Assembly: GCA_947650365.1 (NCBI GenBank)
Contig: CANTAL010000132.1
Span: 310,001 to 374,000, forward strand
Direction: 5' to 3'
Source: Chamaelirium japonicum
Lineage: Eukaryota > Streptophyta > Magnoliopsida > Liliales > Melanthiaceae
Length of the DNA stretch: 64,000 bases
A model generated the notes under the pieces. The model was not told the DNA's origin, made no database searches, and was given only the letters and a program-made list of their open reading frames with translations. Of this stretch, positions 15,401 to 29,869 are shown in pieces (position 1 is the first letter of the stretch; the number at the start of each line of letters is the position of its first letter). The translations under genes were made by a program, and so were the position numbers.

Positions 15401-18400
15401 ATTAGAATGGATCGTGCGAATGAATTAGAATGGATCGTACGAATGAATTAGAATGGATCATACGAATGAATTAGAATGGATTGTACGAATGAATTAGAAC
15501 GGATTGTACGACTGAATTACAATGGATCGTACGAATGTATCCATTCTAGATCCATTCTAATTTATTCGCACGATCCATTCTAATTCATTCGTATGATCCA
15601 TTCTAATTCAGTCGTACAATCCATTCTAATTCATTCATATGAATGAATTAGATCGTGCGAATGAATTAGATTGTATCGTACGAATGAATTAGAATCAATC
15701 GTACGACTGAATTAGAATAGATCGTTCGTATGAATGAATTAGAAAGGATTGTACGACTGAATTAGAATGGATCATACGTATGAATTAGAATGTATCCATT
15801 CTAATTCATTCGTACGAATGAAATAGAAAGGATCGTACGAATGAATTTGAATGGATCGTGCGAATGAATTAGAATGGATCGTATGAATGAACTTGAATGG
15901 ATCGTACAAATGAAGTAGAATGGATACATTCGTGCGAATGAATTAGAATGGATCGTACGAATGAATTAGAATGATCGTACGAATGAACTAGAATGGATCG
16001 TACGAATGAATTAGAATAGATCGTACGAATGAATTAGAATGGATACATTTGTGCGAATGAATGGATCGTACGATCGCACAATCTATTTTAATTCATTCCA
16101 CTATCCATTCTAATTCATTCATACGATCCATTCTAATTCATTCGCATGATCCATTCTAATTCATTCGTACGATCCATTCTAATTCATTCGCACGAATGTA
16201 TCCATTCTAATTCATTCGTACGATCCATTCTAATTCATTCGTACAATCCATTCTAATTCATTCGTACGATGCATTCTAATTCATTCGCACGATCCAATCT
16301 AATTCATTCGTACGATCCATTCTAATTCATTCGTACGATCTATTCTTATTCATTCGCACGATCCATTCTAATTCATTCGCATTCTAATTCATTCGTACGA
16401 TCCATTCTAATTCATTCATACGATACAATCTAATTCATTCGCACGATCTAATTCATTCGTATGAATGAATTAGAATGGATTGTACGACTGAATTAGAATG
16501 GATCATACGAATAAATTAGATTGTATCGTACGAATGAATTAGAATGGATCGTGCGAATGAATTAGAATGGATAGTACGAATGAATTAGAATGGATCGTAC
16601 GAATGAATTAGAATGGATCGCACGAATGAATTAGATTGTATCGTACGAATGAATTAGAATGGATCGTGCGAATGAATTAGAATGGATCGTACGAATGAAT
16701 TAGAATGGATCGTGCGAATGAATTAGAATGGATCGTACGAATGAATTAGAATGGATCGTGCGAATGAATTAGAATGGATCGTACGAATGAATTAGAATGG
16801 ATCGTACGAATGAATTAGATTGGATCGTGCGAATGAATTAGAATGGATCGTACGAATGAATTAGAATGGATCGTACGAATGAATTAGAATAGATCGTACG
16901 AATAAATTAGAATAGATCGTACAAATGAATTAGAATGGATCGTAGGAATGAATTAGAATGGATTGTACGACTGAATTAGAATGGATCGTACGAATGAAGT
17001 AGAATAAATTAGAATGGATCGTACGAATGAATTAGAATGGATTGTACGAATGAATTTGAATGGATCGTGCGAATGAATTAGAATGGATCGTACGATTGAA
17101 TTAGAATGGATCGTTCGAATGAATTAGAATGGATCGTACGAATGAATTAGAATGGATCGTATGAATGAATTCTAATTCATGCGAATGAATTAGAATGAGA
17201 TCATACGTATGAATTAGAATAGATCATACGAATGAATTAGAATGGATCGTGCGAATGAATTAGAATGGATTGTACGAATGAATTAGGATGGATACATTCG
17301 TGCGATTGAATTAGAATGGATCGTACGAATGAATTAGAATGGATCGTGCGAATGAATTAGAATGGATCGTATGAGTGAATTAGAATGGATCGTTCGAATG
17401 AATTAGAATGGATTGTACGACTGAATTAGAATGGATCATACGAATGAATTAGATTGTATCGTATGGATGAATTAGAATGGATACATTCATATGAATGAAT
17501 TAGAATGGATCGTATGAATGAATTAGAATGGATTGTACGAATGAATTATAATGGATTGTGCGAATGAAATAGAATGGATCGTACGAATGAATTAGAATGG
17601 ATCGTACGAATGAATTAGAATGGATTGTACGACTGAATTAGAATGGATCGTACGAATGAATTAGAATGGATCATGCGAATGAATTAGAATGGATCGTACG
17701 AATGAATTAGAATGAATACATTCTTACAAATGAATTTGTATGGTTCGTATGAATGAATTAGAATGGATTGTGCGAATGAATTAGAATGGATCGTGCGAAT
17801 GAATTAGAATTGATCGTACTAATGAATTAGAATGGATACATTCATGTGAATGAATTAGAATGGATCGTACGAATGAATTAGAATAGATTGTGCGAATGAA
17901 TTAGAATGGATCGTACAAATGAATTAGAATGGATCGTGCGAATGAATTAGAATAGATACATTCGTTAGAGTAAGAATGGATTGTGCGAATGAGTAAGAAT
18001 GGATCGTACGAATGAATTAGAATGAATTAGATTGTATCGTACGAATGAATTAGAATGGATCGTGCGAATGAATTAGAATGGATCGTACGAATGAATTAGA
18101 ATGGATCGTATGAATGAATTAGAATAGATCGTACGAATGAATTAGACGTACAATCCATTCTAATTCATTCGTACGATCCATTCTAATTCATTCTACTTCA
18201 TTCGTACGATCCATTCTAATTCAGTCGTACAATCCATTCTAATTCATTCGTACGATCCATTCTAATTCATTTGTACGATCTATTCTAATTTATTCGTACG
18301 ATCTATTCTAATTCATTCGTGCGATCCATTCTAATTCATTCGTACGATCCATTCTAATTCATTCGCACGATCCAATCTAATTCATTCGTACGATCCATTC

Positions 18401-21400
18401 TAATTCATTCGTACGATCCATTCTAATTCATTCGCACGATCCATTCTAATTCATTCGTACGATCCATTCTAATTCATTCGCACGATCCATTCTAATTCAT
18501 TCGTACGATACAATCTAATTCATTCGTACGATCCATTCTAATTCATTCGTACGATCCATTCTAATTCATTCGTACTATCCATTCTAATTCATTCGCACGA
18601 TCCATTCTAATTCATTCGTATGATCCATTCTAATTCAGTCGTACAATCCATTCTAATTCATTCATACGAATGAATTAGATCGTGCGAATGAATTAGATTG
18701 TATCGTACGAATGAATTAGAATGGATCGTACGAATGAATTAGAATACGAATGAATTAGAATGGATCATGCGAATGAATTAGAATGGATCGTACGAATGAA
18801 TTAGAATGGATAGTACGAATGAATTAGATTGGATCGTGCGAATGAATTAGAATGGATCGTACGAATGAATTAGAATGGATTGTACGAATGAATTAGAATG
18901 GATCGTACGAATGAATTAGAATAGATCGTACGAATGAATTAGAATGGATACATACGAATGAATTAGAATGGATCGTATGAATGAATTAGAATGGATCATG
19001 CAAATGAATTAGAATGGACCGCACGATTGAATTAGAATGGATCGTACGAATGAATTAGAATGGATCGTGCGAATAAATTAGAATGGATACATTCGTGCGA
19101 ATGGATTGTACGAATGAATTAGAATGGATACATTCGTGCGAATGAATTAGAATGGATCGCACGAATGTATGGTTCGTATGAATGAATTTGAATGGATCGT
19201 GCGAATGAATTAGAATAGATCGTATGAATGAATTAGATTGTATCGTACGAATGAATTAGAATGGATCGTGCGAATAAATTAGAATGGATCATACGAATGA
19301 ATTAGACTGGATCGTACGAATGAATTAGAATAGATCGTATGAATGAATTAGAATGGATCGTACGAATGAATTAGAATGGATCGTACGAATGAATTAGAAT
19401 GGATACATTCGTGCGAATGAATTAGAATGGATTGTACAAATGAATTAGAATGGATCGTACGAATGAATTAGAATAGATCATACGAATGAATTAGAATGGA
19501 TACAATCGTGCGAATGAATTAGAATGGATCGTACGAATGAATTAGAATGGATCATACGAATGAATTAGAATGGATCGTATGAATGAATTAGAATGGATCG
19601 TGGGAATGAATTAGAATGGATCGTGCGAATGAATTAGAATAGATCGTACGATCCATTCTAATTCATTCGTACGATCCATTCTAATTCATTCATACGATCC
19701 ATTCTAATTCATTCGTACGATCCATTCTAATTCATTCGCACGATCCATTCTAATTCATTCGTACGATACAATCGAATTCATTCGTACGATCCATTCTAAT
19801 TCATTCGTACGATCCATTCTAATTCATTCGTACTATCCATTCTAATTCATTCGCACGATCCATTCTAATTCATTCGCACGATCAATTCTAATTCATTCAT
19901 ATGATCCATTCTAATTCATTCGCACGATCAATTCTAATTCATTCATATGATCCATTCTAATTCATTCGCACGATCCATTCTAATTCATTCGTACGATCCA
20001 TTCTACTTCATTCGTGCGAATGAATTAGAATGGATCGTAGGAATGAATTTAAATGGATCGTACGAATGAATTAGATTGTATCGTGCGAATGAATTAGAAT
20101 GGATCATACGAATGAATTAGATTGTATCGTGCGAATGAATTAGAATGGATCAGAGAATGAATTAGATTGTATCGTACGAATGAATTAGAATGGATCGTAC
20201 GAATGAATTAGAATGGATCGTACGAATGAATTAGAATGGATCGTACGAATGAATTAGATTGTATCGTACGAATGAATTAGAATGGATCGTTCGAATGAAT
20301 TAGAATGGATCGTACGAATGAATTAGAATGGATCGTATGAATGAATTAGAATGGATCGTACGAATGAATTAGAATGGATCGCACGACTGTATCCATTCTA
20401 ATTCATTCGTACGATCTATTCTAATTCATTCGCACGATCCATTCTAATTCATTCGTACGATCCATTCTAATTCATTCGCACGAATGTATCCATTCTAATT
20501 CATTCGTACGATCTTTTCTAATTCATTCATACGATCCATTCTAAGTCATTCGTACGATCCATTTTATTTCATTCGTACGATCCATTCTAGTTCATTCGTA
20601 CGATCCATTCTAATTCATTCGCACGATCCATTCAAATTCATTTGTTTGATCCATTCTATTTCATTCGCACGATCCATTCTAATTCATTCGTACGATCCAT
20701 TCTAATTCATTCGTACAATCCATTCTAATTCATTCGTACGATTTATTCTAATTCATTCGTACGATCCATTCGAATTAATTCGTACGATACGATCTAATTC
20801 ATTTGTATGATCCATTCTAATTCTGTCGTACAATCCATTCTAATTCATTCGTACGATCCATTCTAATTCATTCGTACGAACCATACAAATTCATTCGTAC
20901 GATACAATCTAATTCATTCGTATGATCCATTCTAATTCAGTCGTACAATCCATTCTAATTCATTCGTACGATCTATTCTAATTCATTCGCACGATCCATT
21001 ATAATTCATTCGCACGATCAATTCTAATTCATTCATATGATCCATTCTAATTCATTCGCACGATCCATTCTAATTCATTCGTACGATCCATTCTAATCCA
21101 TTCATATTGTACAATGGATCGTACGAACGAATGAATTAGAATGGATACATTCGTGCGAATGAATTAAAATGGATCGTACAAATGAATTAGAATGGATCAT
21201 GCGAATGAATTAGAATGGATCATATGAATGAATTAGAATTGATCGTGCGAATGAATTAGAATGGATCGTGCGAATGAATTAGAATGGATCGTGCGAATGA
21301 ATTAGAATGGATCGTACGAATGAATTAGAATGGATTGTACGACTGAATTAGAATGGATCATACGAATGAATTAGATTGTATCGTAGGAATGAATTAGAAT

Positions 21401-24400
21401 GGATCGTACGAATGAATTAGAATGGATCGTACGAATGAATTAGAATAGATTGTACGAATGAATTAGAATAGATCGTACGAATGAATTAGAATGGATCGTG
21501 CGAATGAATTAGAATGGATCGTATGAATGAATTAGATTGGATTGTGCGAATGAATTAGAATGGATCGTATGAATGAATTAGAATGGATCGTATTAATGAA
21601 TTAGAATGGATCATGCGAATGAATTAGAATAGATCGTACGAATGAATTAGAATGGATACATTCGTGCGAATGAATTAGAATGGATCGTACGAATGTATCC
21701 ATTCTAATTCATTCGTACGATCTATTCTAATTCATTCGTACGATCGATTCTAATTCATTCGTACGATCCATTCTAATTCATTCGCACGATCAGATCTAAT
21801 TCATTCGTACGATCCATTCTAATTCATTCGTACGATCCATTCAAATTCATTCGCACGATCCATTCTAATTCATTCGTACGATCCATTCTAATTCATTCGC
21901 ACGAATATATCCATTCTAATTCATTCGCACGATCTATTCTAATTCAATCGTATGATCCATTCTAATTCATTCGTACGATCCATTCTAATTCATTCGCACG
22001 ATCCAATCTAATTCATTCGTACGATCCATTCTTATTCATTCGTACGATCCATTCTAATTCATTCGCACGATCCATTCTAATTCATTCGTACGATTCATTC
22101 TAATTCATTCGCACGAATGTATCCATTCTAATTCATTCGTACGACCTATTCTAATTCATTCGCACGATCCATTCTAATTCATTCATATGATCCATTCTAA
22201 TTCATTCGTATGATCAATTCTAATTCATTCACACGATCCATTCTAATTCATTCGTACGATCCATTCTAATTCATTCGCACGAATGCATCCATTCTAATTC
22301 ATTCGTACGATCTATTCTAATTCATTCGTACGATCCATTCTAATTCATTATTACGATCCATTCTAATTCATTCATACGATCCATTCTAATTCATTCGCAC
22401 GATCCATTCTAATTCATTCGTACGATCCATTCTAATATATTCGCACGAATGTATCCATTCTAATTTATTCGTACGATCTATTCTAATTCATTCGTACGAT
22501 CCATTCTAATTCATTCGTACGATCCATTCTAATTCATTCGCACGATCCAATCTAATTCATTCGTACGATCCATTCTAATTCATTCGTACGATCCATTCTA
22601 ATTCATTCGCACGATCCATTCTAATTCATTCGTACGATCTATTCTAATTCATTCGCACGATCCATTCTAATTCATTCGTACGATACAATCTAATTCATTC
22701 GTACGATCCATTCTAATTCATTCGTACGATCCATTCTAATTCATTCGTACTATCCATTCTAATTCATTCGCACGATCTATTCTAATTCATTCGCACGATC
22801 CATTCTAATTCATTCTAATCCATTCTAATTCATTCATACGAATGAATTACATTCGTACGATCTATTCTAAATCTACTTCATTCGAATGAATTAGAATGGA
22901 TTAGAATGGATCATGCAAATGAATTAGAATGGATTGTACGACTGAATTAGAATGGATCGTACGAATGAATTAGAATCGATCGTACGACTGAATTAGAATA
23001 GATCGTACGAATGAATTAGAATGGATATATTCGTGCGAATGAATTTGAATGGATCGTACGAATGAATTAGAATGGATCGTGCGAATGAATTAGAATGGAT
23101 CATATGAATGAATTAGAATTGATCGTACGAATGAATTAGAATGGATCGTACGAATGAATTAGAATCGATCGTACGAATGAATTAGAATGGATGTATGAAT
23201 GAATTAGAATGGATCGTGCGAATGAATTAGAATAGATCGTACGAATGAATTAGAATGGATCGTACGAATGAATTAGATTGTATCGTATGAATGAATTAGA
23301 ATGGATCGTACGAATGAATTAGATTGGATCGTGCGAATGAATTAGAATGGATCGTACGAATGAATTAGAATCGATCGTACGACTGAATTAGAATAGATCG
23401 TATGAATGAATTAGAATGGATACATTCGTGCGAATGAATTAGAATGGATCGTACGAATGAATTAGAATGGATCGTGTGAATGAATTAGAATGGATCATAT
23501 GAATGAATTAGAATAGATCGTGCGAATGAATTAGAATGGATCGTGCGAATGAATTAGAATGGATCGTACGAATGAATTAGAATGGATTGTACGACTGAAT
23601 TAGAATGGATCATACGAATGAATTAGATTGTATCGTACGAATGAATTAGAATGGATCGTGCTAATGAATTAGAATGGATTGTACGAATGAACTAGAATGG
23701 ATCGTACGAATGAACTAGAATGGATCATACGAATGAAATAGAATGGATCGTACGAATGACTTAGAATGGATCGTACGAATGAATTAGAATAGATCGTACG
23801 AATGAATTAGAATGGATACATTCGTGCGAATGAATTAGAATGGATCGTACGAATGAATTAGAATGGATCGTTCAAATGAATTAGAATAGATCGTACGAAT
23901 GAATTAGAATGGATACATTCGTGCGAAAGAATTAGAATGGATTGTACGAAGGAATTAGAATGGATCGTATGAATGAATTACAATGGATCGTGCGAATGAA
24001 TTAGAATGGATCGTGCGAATGAATTAGAATGAATTAGAATGAATTAGAATGGATCATACAAATGAATTAGAATGGATACATTCGTGCGATCGTACGAATG
24101 AATTAGAATGGATCGTATGAATCCATTCGTATGATCCATTCTATTTCATTCGTACGAATGAATGGAATGTATCGTACGAATGTATTAGATTGGATCATAC
24201 GAATGAATGAATTAGATTGAATGATTACAAATTCTAATTCATTCGTAATGAATTTGAATTCGTACGAATGAATTAGAATGGATACATTCGTGCGAATGAA
24301 TTAGAATGGATCGTACGAATGAATTAGAATGGATCATATGAATGAATTAGAATAGATCGTGCGAATGAATTAGAATGGATTCATACGAATGAATTAGAAT

Positions 24401-24660
24401 GGATCGTACGAATGAATTAGAATGGATCGTACGAATGAACTTGAATGGATCGTACGAATGAAGTAGAATGGATACATTCGCACGATCCATTGTAATTCAT
24501 TCGCACGATTCATTCTAATTCATTCGTACGATCCATTCTAATTCATTCGCATGATCCATTCTAATTCATTCGTACGATACAATCTAATTCATTCGCACGA
24601 TCCATTCTAATTCATTCGTACGATACAATCTAATTCATTCACACGATCCATTCTAATTCA
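12446..24660. repeat. Higher-order satellite unit, copy 2 (about 12.2 kb)
   Basis: This is a direct tandem duplicate of the preceding 12-kb unit, with the same order and orientation of blocks. By eye I noticed only about ten substitutions over 12 kb, for example near 15070, 15499, 16510, 17874, 20511, 20823 and 23948, plus one 161-bp length difference. Similarity to copy 1 fades at about 24660-24690, where the reverse array continues with a different variant order. Confidence 0.9.
16619..16779. repeat. Seven extra monomers in the second 12-kb copy
   Basis: The offset between the 12-kb copies increases from 12036 to 12197 across this point. The difference is 161 bp, exactly seven 23-bp monomers. 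The extra segment alternates CGTACG and CGTGCG boxes. Its exact edges cannot be fixed because neighbouring monomers are identical. Confidence 0.7.
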
Positions 24661-27600
24661 TTCGTACGATCCATTCTAATTCATTCGCACGAATGTATCC
24701 ATTCTAATTCATTCGTAAGATCTATTCTAATTCATTCGTACGATCCATTCTAATTCATTCGTACGATCCATTCTAATTCATTCGCACGATCCATTCTAAT
24801 TCAGTCGTTCAATCCATTCTAATTCATTCGTACGATCCATTCTAATTCATTCGCACGATCCATTCTAATTCATTCGCACGATCAATTCTAATTCATTCGT
24901 ATGATCCAATCTAATGCATTCGCACGATCCAATCTAATTCATTTATACGATCCATTCTAATTCATTCGCACGATCTATTCTAATTCATTCGCACGATCCA
25001 TTCTAATTCATTCGTACGATCCATTCTAATTCATTCGCACGATCCATTCTAATTCATTCGTACGATAGAATCTAATTCATTCGTATGATCCATTCTAATT
25101 CATTCGTACGATCCATTCTAATTCATTCGCACGATCCATTCTAATTCATTCGTACGATACAATCTAATTCATTCGTACGATCCATTCTAATTCATTCGCA
25201 CGAATATATCTATTCAAATTCATTCGCACGATCTATTCTAATTCAATCGTATGATCCATTCTAATTCATTCGAACGATCCATTCTATTTCATTCGCACGA
25301 TCCAATCTAATTCATTCGTACGATCCTTTCTTATTCATTCGTACGATCCAGTCTAATTCATTCGCACGATCCATTCTAATTCATTCGTACGATTCATTCT
25401 AATTCATTTGCACGATTCATTCTAATTCATTCGTATGATCCATTCTAATTCAGTCGTACAATCCATTAGAATGAATTAGAATGGATCGTACGAATGAATT
25501 AGAATGGATCAGACGAATGAATTAGAATGGATCGTCCGAATGAATTAGAATAGATCATACGAATGAATTAGAATCGATCGTACGACTGAATTAGAATAGA
25601 TCGTACGAATGAATTAGAATGGATACATTCGTGCGAATGAATTAGAATGGATCGTACGAATGAATTAAAATGGATCGTGCGAATGAATTAGAATGGATCA
25701 TATGAATGAATTAGAATTGATTAGAATGGATTGTACGAATGAATTACAATGGATCGTACAATCTAATTCATTCGGACGATCCATTCTAATTCATTCGTAC
25801 GATCCATTCAAATTCATTCATACTATCCATTCTAATTCATTCGCACGATCCATTCTAATTCATTCGTACGATACAATCTAATTCATTCGTATGATCCATT
25901 CTAATTCAGTCGTACAATCCATTCTAATTCATTCGTACGATACAATCTAATTCATTCGCACAATCCAATCTAATTCATTCGTACGATCCATTCTAATTTA
26001 TTCGCACGATCCATTCTAATTCATTCGCACGATCCATTCTAATTCATTCGTACGATCCATTCTAATTTATTCGCACGAATGTATCCATTCTAATTAATTC
26101 ATACAATCTATTCTAATTCATTCGCACGATCCATTCTAATTCATTCGTACGATCCATTCTAATTCATTCGCACGATTCAATCTAATTCATTCGTACGATC
26201 AATTCTAATTCAATCGTGCGATCCATTCTAATTCATTCGCACGATCCATTCTAATTCATTCGCACGAATATATCCATTCTAATTCATTCGCATGATCCAT
26301 TCTAATTCATTCATACGATCCATTCTAATTCATTCGTACGATCCATTCTAATTCATTCGCACGATCCATTCTAATTCATTCGTACGATACAATCTAATTC
26401 ATTCGTACGATCGATTCTAATTCAATCGTATGATCCATTCTAATTCATTCATACGATCTATTCTAATTAGAATGGATCGTGCGAATGAATTAGAATGGAT
26501 AGTACGAATGAATTAGAATGGATCGTACGAATGAATTAGAATGGATCGTACGAATGAATTAGATTGTATCGTACGAATGAATTAGAATGGATCGTGCGAA
26601 TGAATTCGAATGGATCGTATGAATGAATTAGAATGGATTGTATGATCATACGAATGAATTAGAATGGATCGTACGAATGAATTTGAATGGCTCATACGAA
26701 TGAATTAGAATGGATCGTACGAATGAATTAGAATGGATCGTGCGAATGAATTAGAATGGATCGTATGAATGAATTAGAATGGATTGTATGAATGAATTAG
26801 AATGGATCATGCGAATGAATTAGAATAGATCGTACGAATGAATTAGAATGGATACATTCGTGCGAATGAATTAGAATGGTTCGTACGAGTGAATTAGAAT
26901 GGATCATGCGAATGAATTCGAATGGATCGTACGAATGAATTAGAATGGATCATACGAATGAATTAGAATGGATCATGCGAATGAATTAGAATGGATCGTA
27001 CGAATGAATTAGAATGGATCTTATGAATGAATTAGAATGGATCGTGCGAATGAATTAGAATAGATCGTACAAATGAATTAGAATGGATCGTACGAATGAA
27101 TTAGAATGGATTGTACGACTGAATTAGAATGGATCATACGAATGAATTAGATTGTATCGTACGAATGAATTAGAATGGATCGTGCGAATGAATTAGAATG
27201 GATCGTATGAATGAATTAGAATGGATCGTGCGAATGAATTAGAATAGATCGTACGAATGAATTAGAATGGATACATTCGTGCGAATGAATTAGAATGGAT
27301 CGTACGAATGAATTAGAATGGATACATTCGTGCGAATGAATTACAATGGATCGTGCGAATGTATCCATTCTACTTCATTCGTACGATCCATTCTAGTTCA
27401 TTCGTACGATCCATTCTAATTCATTCGTACGATACAATCTAATTCATTCCCACGATCCATTCTAATTCATTCGCACGATCCATTCTAATTCATTCGCACG
27501 ATCCATTCTAATTCATTCGTACAATCCATTCTAATTCATTCGCACGATCCATTCTAATTCATTCGTACGATATAATCTAATTCATTCACACGATCCATTC

Positions 27601-29528
27601 TAATTCATTCGTACGATCCATTCTAATTCATTCGCACGAATGTATCCATTCTAATTCATTCGTAAGATCTATTCTAATTCATTCGTACGATCCATTCTAA
27701 TTCATTCGTACGATCCATTCTAATTCATTCACACGATCCAATCTAATTCATTCGTACGATCCATTCTAATTCATTCGCACGATCCATTCTAATTCATTCG
27801 CACGATCCATTCTAATTCATTCGCACGATCCATTCTAATTCATTCGCACGATCCATTCTAATTCATTCATACGATCCATTCTAATTCATTCGTACGATCC
27901 ATTCTAATTCATTCGCACGAATGTATCCATTCTAATTCATTCGCACGATCCAATCTAATTCATTCATACGATCCATTCTAATTCATTCGTACGATCCATT
28001 CTAATTCATTCGCACGATCCATTATAATTCATTTGTACGATCTATTCTAATTCATTCGCACGAATATATCCATTCTAATTCATTCGCACGATCTATTCTA
28101 ATTCAATCGTATGATCCATTCTAATTCATTCGTACGATCCATTCTAATTCATTCGCACGATCCAATCTAATTCATTCGTATGATCCATTCTTATTCATTC
28201 GTACGATCCATTCTAATTCATTCGCACGATCCATTCTAATTCATTCGTAGGATTCAATCTAATTCATTCGTATGATCCATTCTAATTCAGTCGTACAATC
28301 CATTCTAATTCATTCGTACGATTCATTCTAATTCATTCACATGATCCATTCAAATTCATTCGTACGATCATTCTAATTCATTCGTACGATCCATTCTAAT
28401 TCATTCGCACGAATGTATCCATTCTACTTCATTCGTACGATCCATTCTAGTTCATTCATACGATCCATTCTAATTCATTCGCACGATCCATTCAAATTCA
28501 TTCGTACGACCCATTCTAGTTCATTCGTACGATCCATTCTAATTCATTCGCACGATCCATTCAAATTCATTCATACAACCCATTCTATTTCATTCGTACG
28601 ATCCATTCTTACTCATTCGTACGATCCATTCTAATTCATTCGCACGAATATATCTATTCTAATTCATTCGTACGATCCATTCTAATTCATTCGCACGATC
28701 CATTCTAATTCATTCGTACGATCCATTCTAATTCATTCGCACGAATGTATCCATTCTAATTCATTCGTAAGATCTATTCTAATTCATTCAAACGATCCAT
28801 TCTAATTCATTCATACGATCCATTCTAATTCATTCATACGATCCATTCTAATTCATTCGCACGAATGTATCCATTCTAATTCATTCGTACGATCCATTCT
28901 AATTCATTTGTACGATCCATTGTAATTCATTCGCATGATGCATTCTAATTCATTCGTACGATCCATTATAATTCAGTCGTACAATCCATTCTAATTCATT
29001 CGTACGATCCATTCTAATTCATTCGCACAAATGTATCCATTCTACTTCATTCGTACGATCCATTGTAGTTCATTCGTACGATCCATTCTAATTCATTCGC
29101 ACGATCCATTCAAATTCATTCGTACGATCAATTCTATTTCATTTGTACGATCCATTTTATTTCATTCGTACGATCCATTCTTACTCATTCCTACGATCCA
29201 TTCTAATTCATTCGTACGATCCATTCTAATTCATTCGTACGATCCATTCTTACTCATTCGTACAATCCATTCTAATTCATTCGCACGAATGTATCCATTC
29301 TAATTCATTCGTACGATCCATTCTAATTTATTCGCATGATCCATTCTAATTCATTCGTACGAAACATTCAAATTCATTCGCACGAATGTATCCATTCTAA
29401 TTCATTCATAAGATCCATTCGTATGATCCATTCTAATTCATTCATACGATCCATTCTAGTTCATTCGCACGATCGTACGATCCATTCTAATTCATACGTA
29501 CGATACAATCTAATTCATTCGCATGATC
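24661..29528. repeat. Satellite between the 12-kb duplication and the retrotransposon
   Basis: This is mostly reverse-orientation monomers, with forward blocks at about 25465-25755 and 26466-27360. It contains blocks shared with other parts of the window. The run with GTAAGATCTATTC appears near 24640-24720, again near 27585-27670 and again right of the retrotransposon near 39163-39250. The block beginning with CGCACGAATATATCC appears near 25197 and 28050 as well as near 9703 and 21900. Local 69-bp trimers occur near 28413-28634 and 29031-29303. Confidence 0.85.
29524..29528. other. Left target-site duplication (TGATC)
   Basis: These are the five bases immediately before the TG of the 5' LTR. 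The five bases after the 3' LTR are CGATC, so four of five match. Joining the flanks gives an ordinary reverse-orientation satellite monomer. This supports integration into pre-existing satellite with a 5-bp duplication, one copy of which has since changed by a transition. Confidence 0.75.
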
Positions 29529-29660
29529 TGTTGGGGGTAGTCAGAAACCACCTATCTTGGATAGCATTGCAAGCGCAACGGAGATAAGAGTGCTCGAGGG
29601 AGCCCGTCCAGGAGTTGGAACCCTCGGAAGCCGAGCGTGCCCCCTTTCCAGTCCGCAAGA

Positions 29661-29752
29661 AGCTCGCCCCCACAGGGAGCTGGATGGACACCTTGTATCT
29701 GAGTGCAGCTCGCCCCCACAGGGAGCTGGATGGACACCTTGTATCTGAGTGC
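29661..29752 (+). repeat. 46-bp direct duplication in U3 of the 5' LTR
   Basis: Two perfect 46-bp copies lie head to tail, starting with AGCTCGCCCCCACAGGGAG at 29661 and 29707. A third copy is cut off after about ten bases. The same duplication is in the 3' LTR (37739-37830), so it predates this insertion. Confidence 0.9.
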
Positions 29753-29869
29753 AGCTCGCCCCTCCCAGGCCCCGCAGGAGTTCCCGCCCCCGTGCTCACT
29801 AAAATCATCTTGACAGTGGAGCGAGATCCACATTGGGCTGAAGGGGCCTAGGCCAAGGGCACTCATAAG

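Larger units (their letters stand above)
1..29528. repeat. Left satellite array, 23-bp monomer, alternating orientation
   Basis: The stretch is uninterrupted tandem repeat. The usual monomer is 23 bp: CGTRCG followed by AATGAATTAGAATGGAT. Each monomer normally carries one GATC and one CGTACG or CGTGCG box. Orientation switches in blocks. Forward (as written): about 1-160, 1291-1570, 1670-2105, 3246-3500, 3600-4035, 4420-5945, 6470-7450, 7816-8190, 8925-9495 and 10680-12280, then the same pattern in the second 12-kb copy, then 25465-25755 and 26466-27360. Most of the rest is the reverse complement. The longest uninterrupted reverse block here is 27360-29528. No gene was seen. The monomer is not one I recognise from a named satellite family. 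Confidence 0.97.

Noticed and set aside
25693..25881. Short protein in the satellite
   Set aside because: Its sequence is just the translated monomer in rotating frames, with no promoter, intron or composition change.
1..29528. CRISPR array
   Set aside because: The repeats are contiguous with no unique spacers, orientation alternates, and the embedded element is a plant-type LTR retrotransposon, so this is eukaryotic satellite.
29595..29866. Small frames in both LTRs, for example about 29615-29851 and 37693-37929
   Set aside because: They lie in U3 upstream of the TATA box and arise from the 46-bp duplication. Identical copies in both LTRs only reflect LTR identity.
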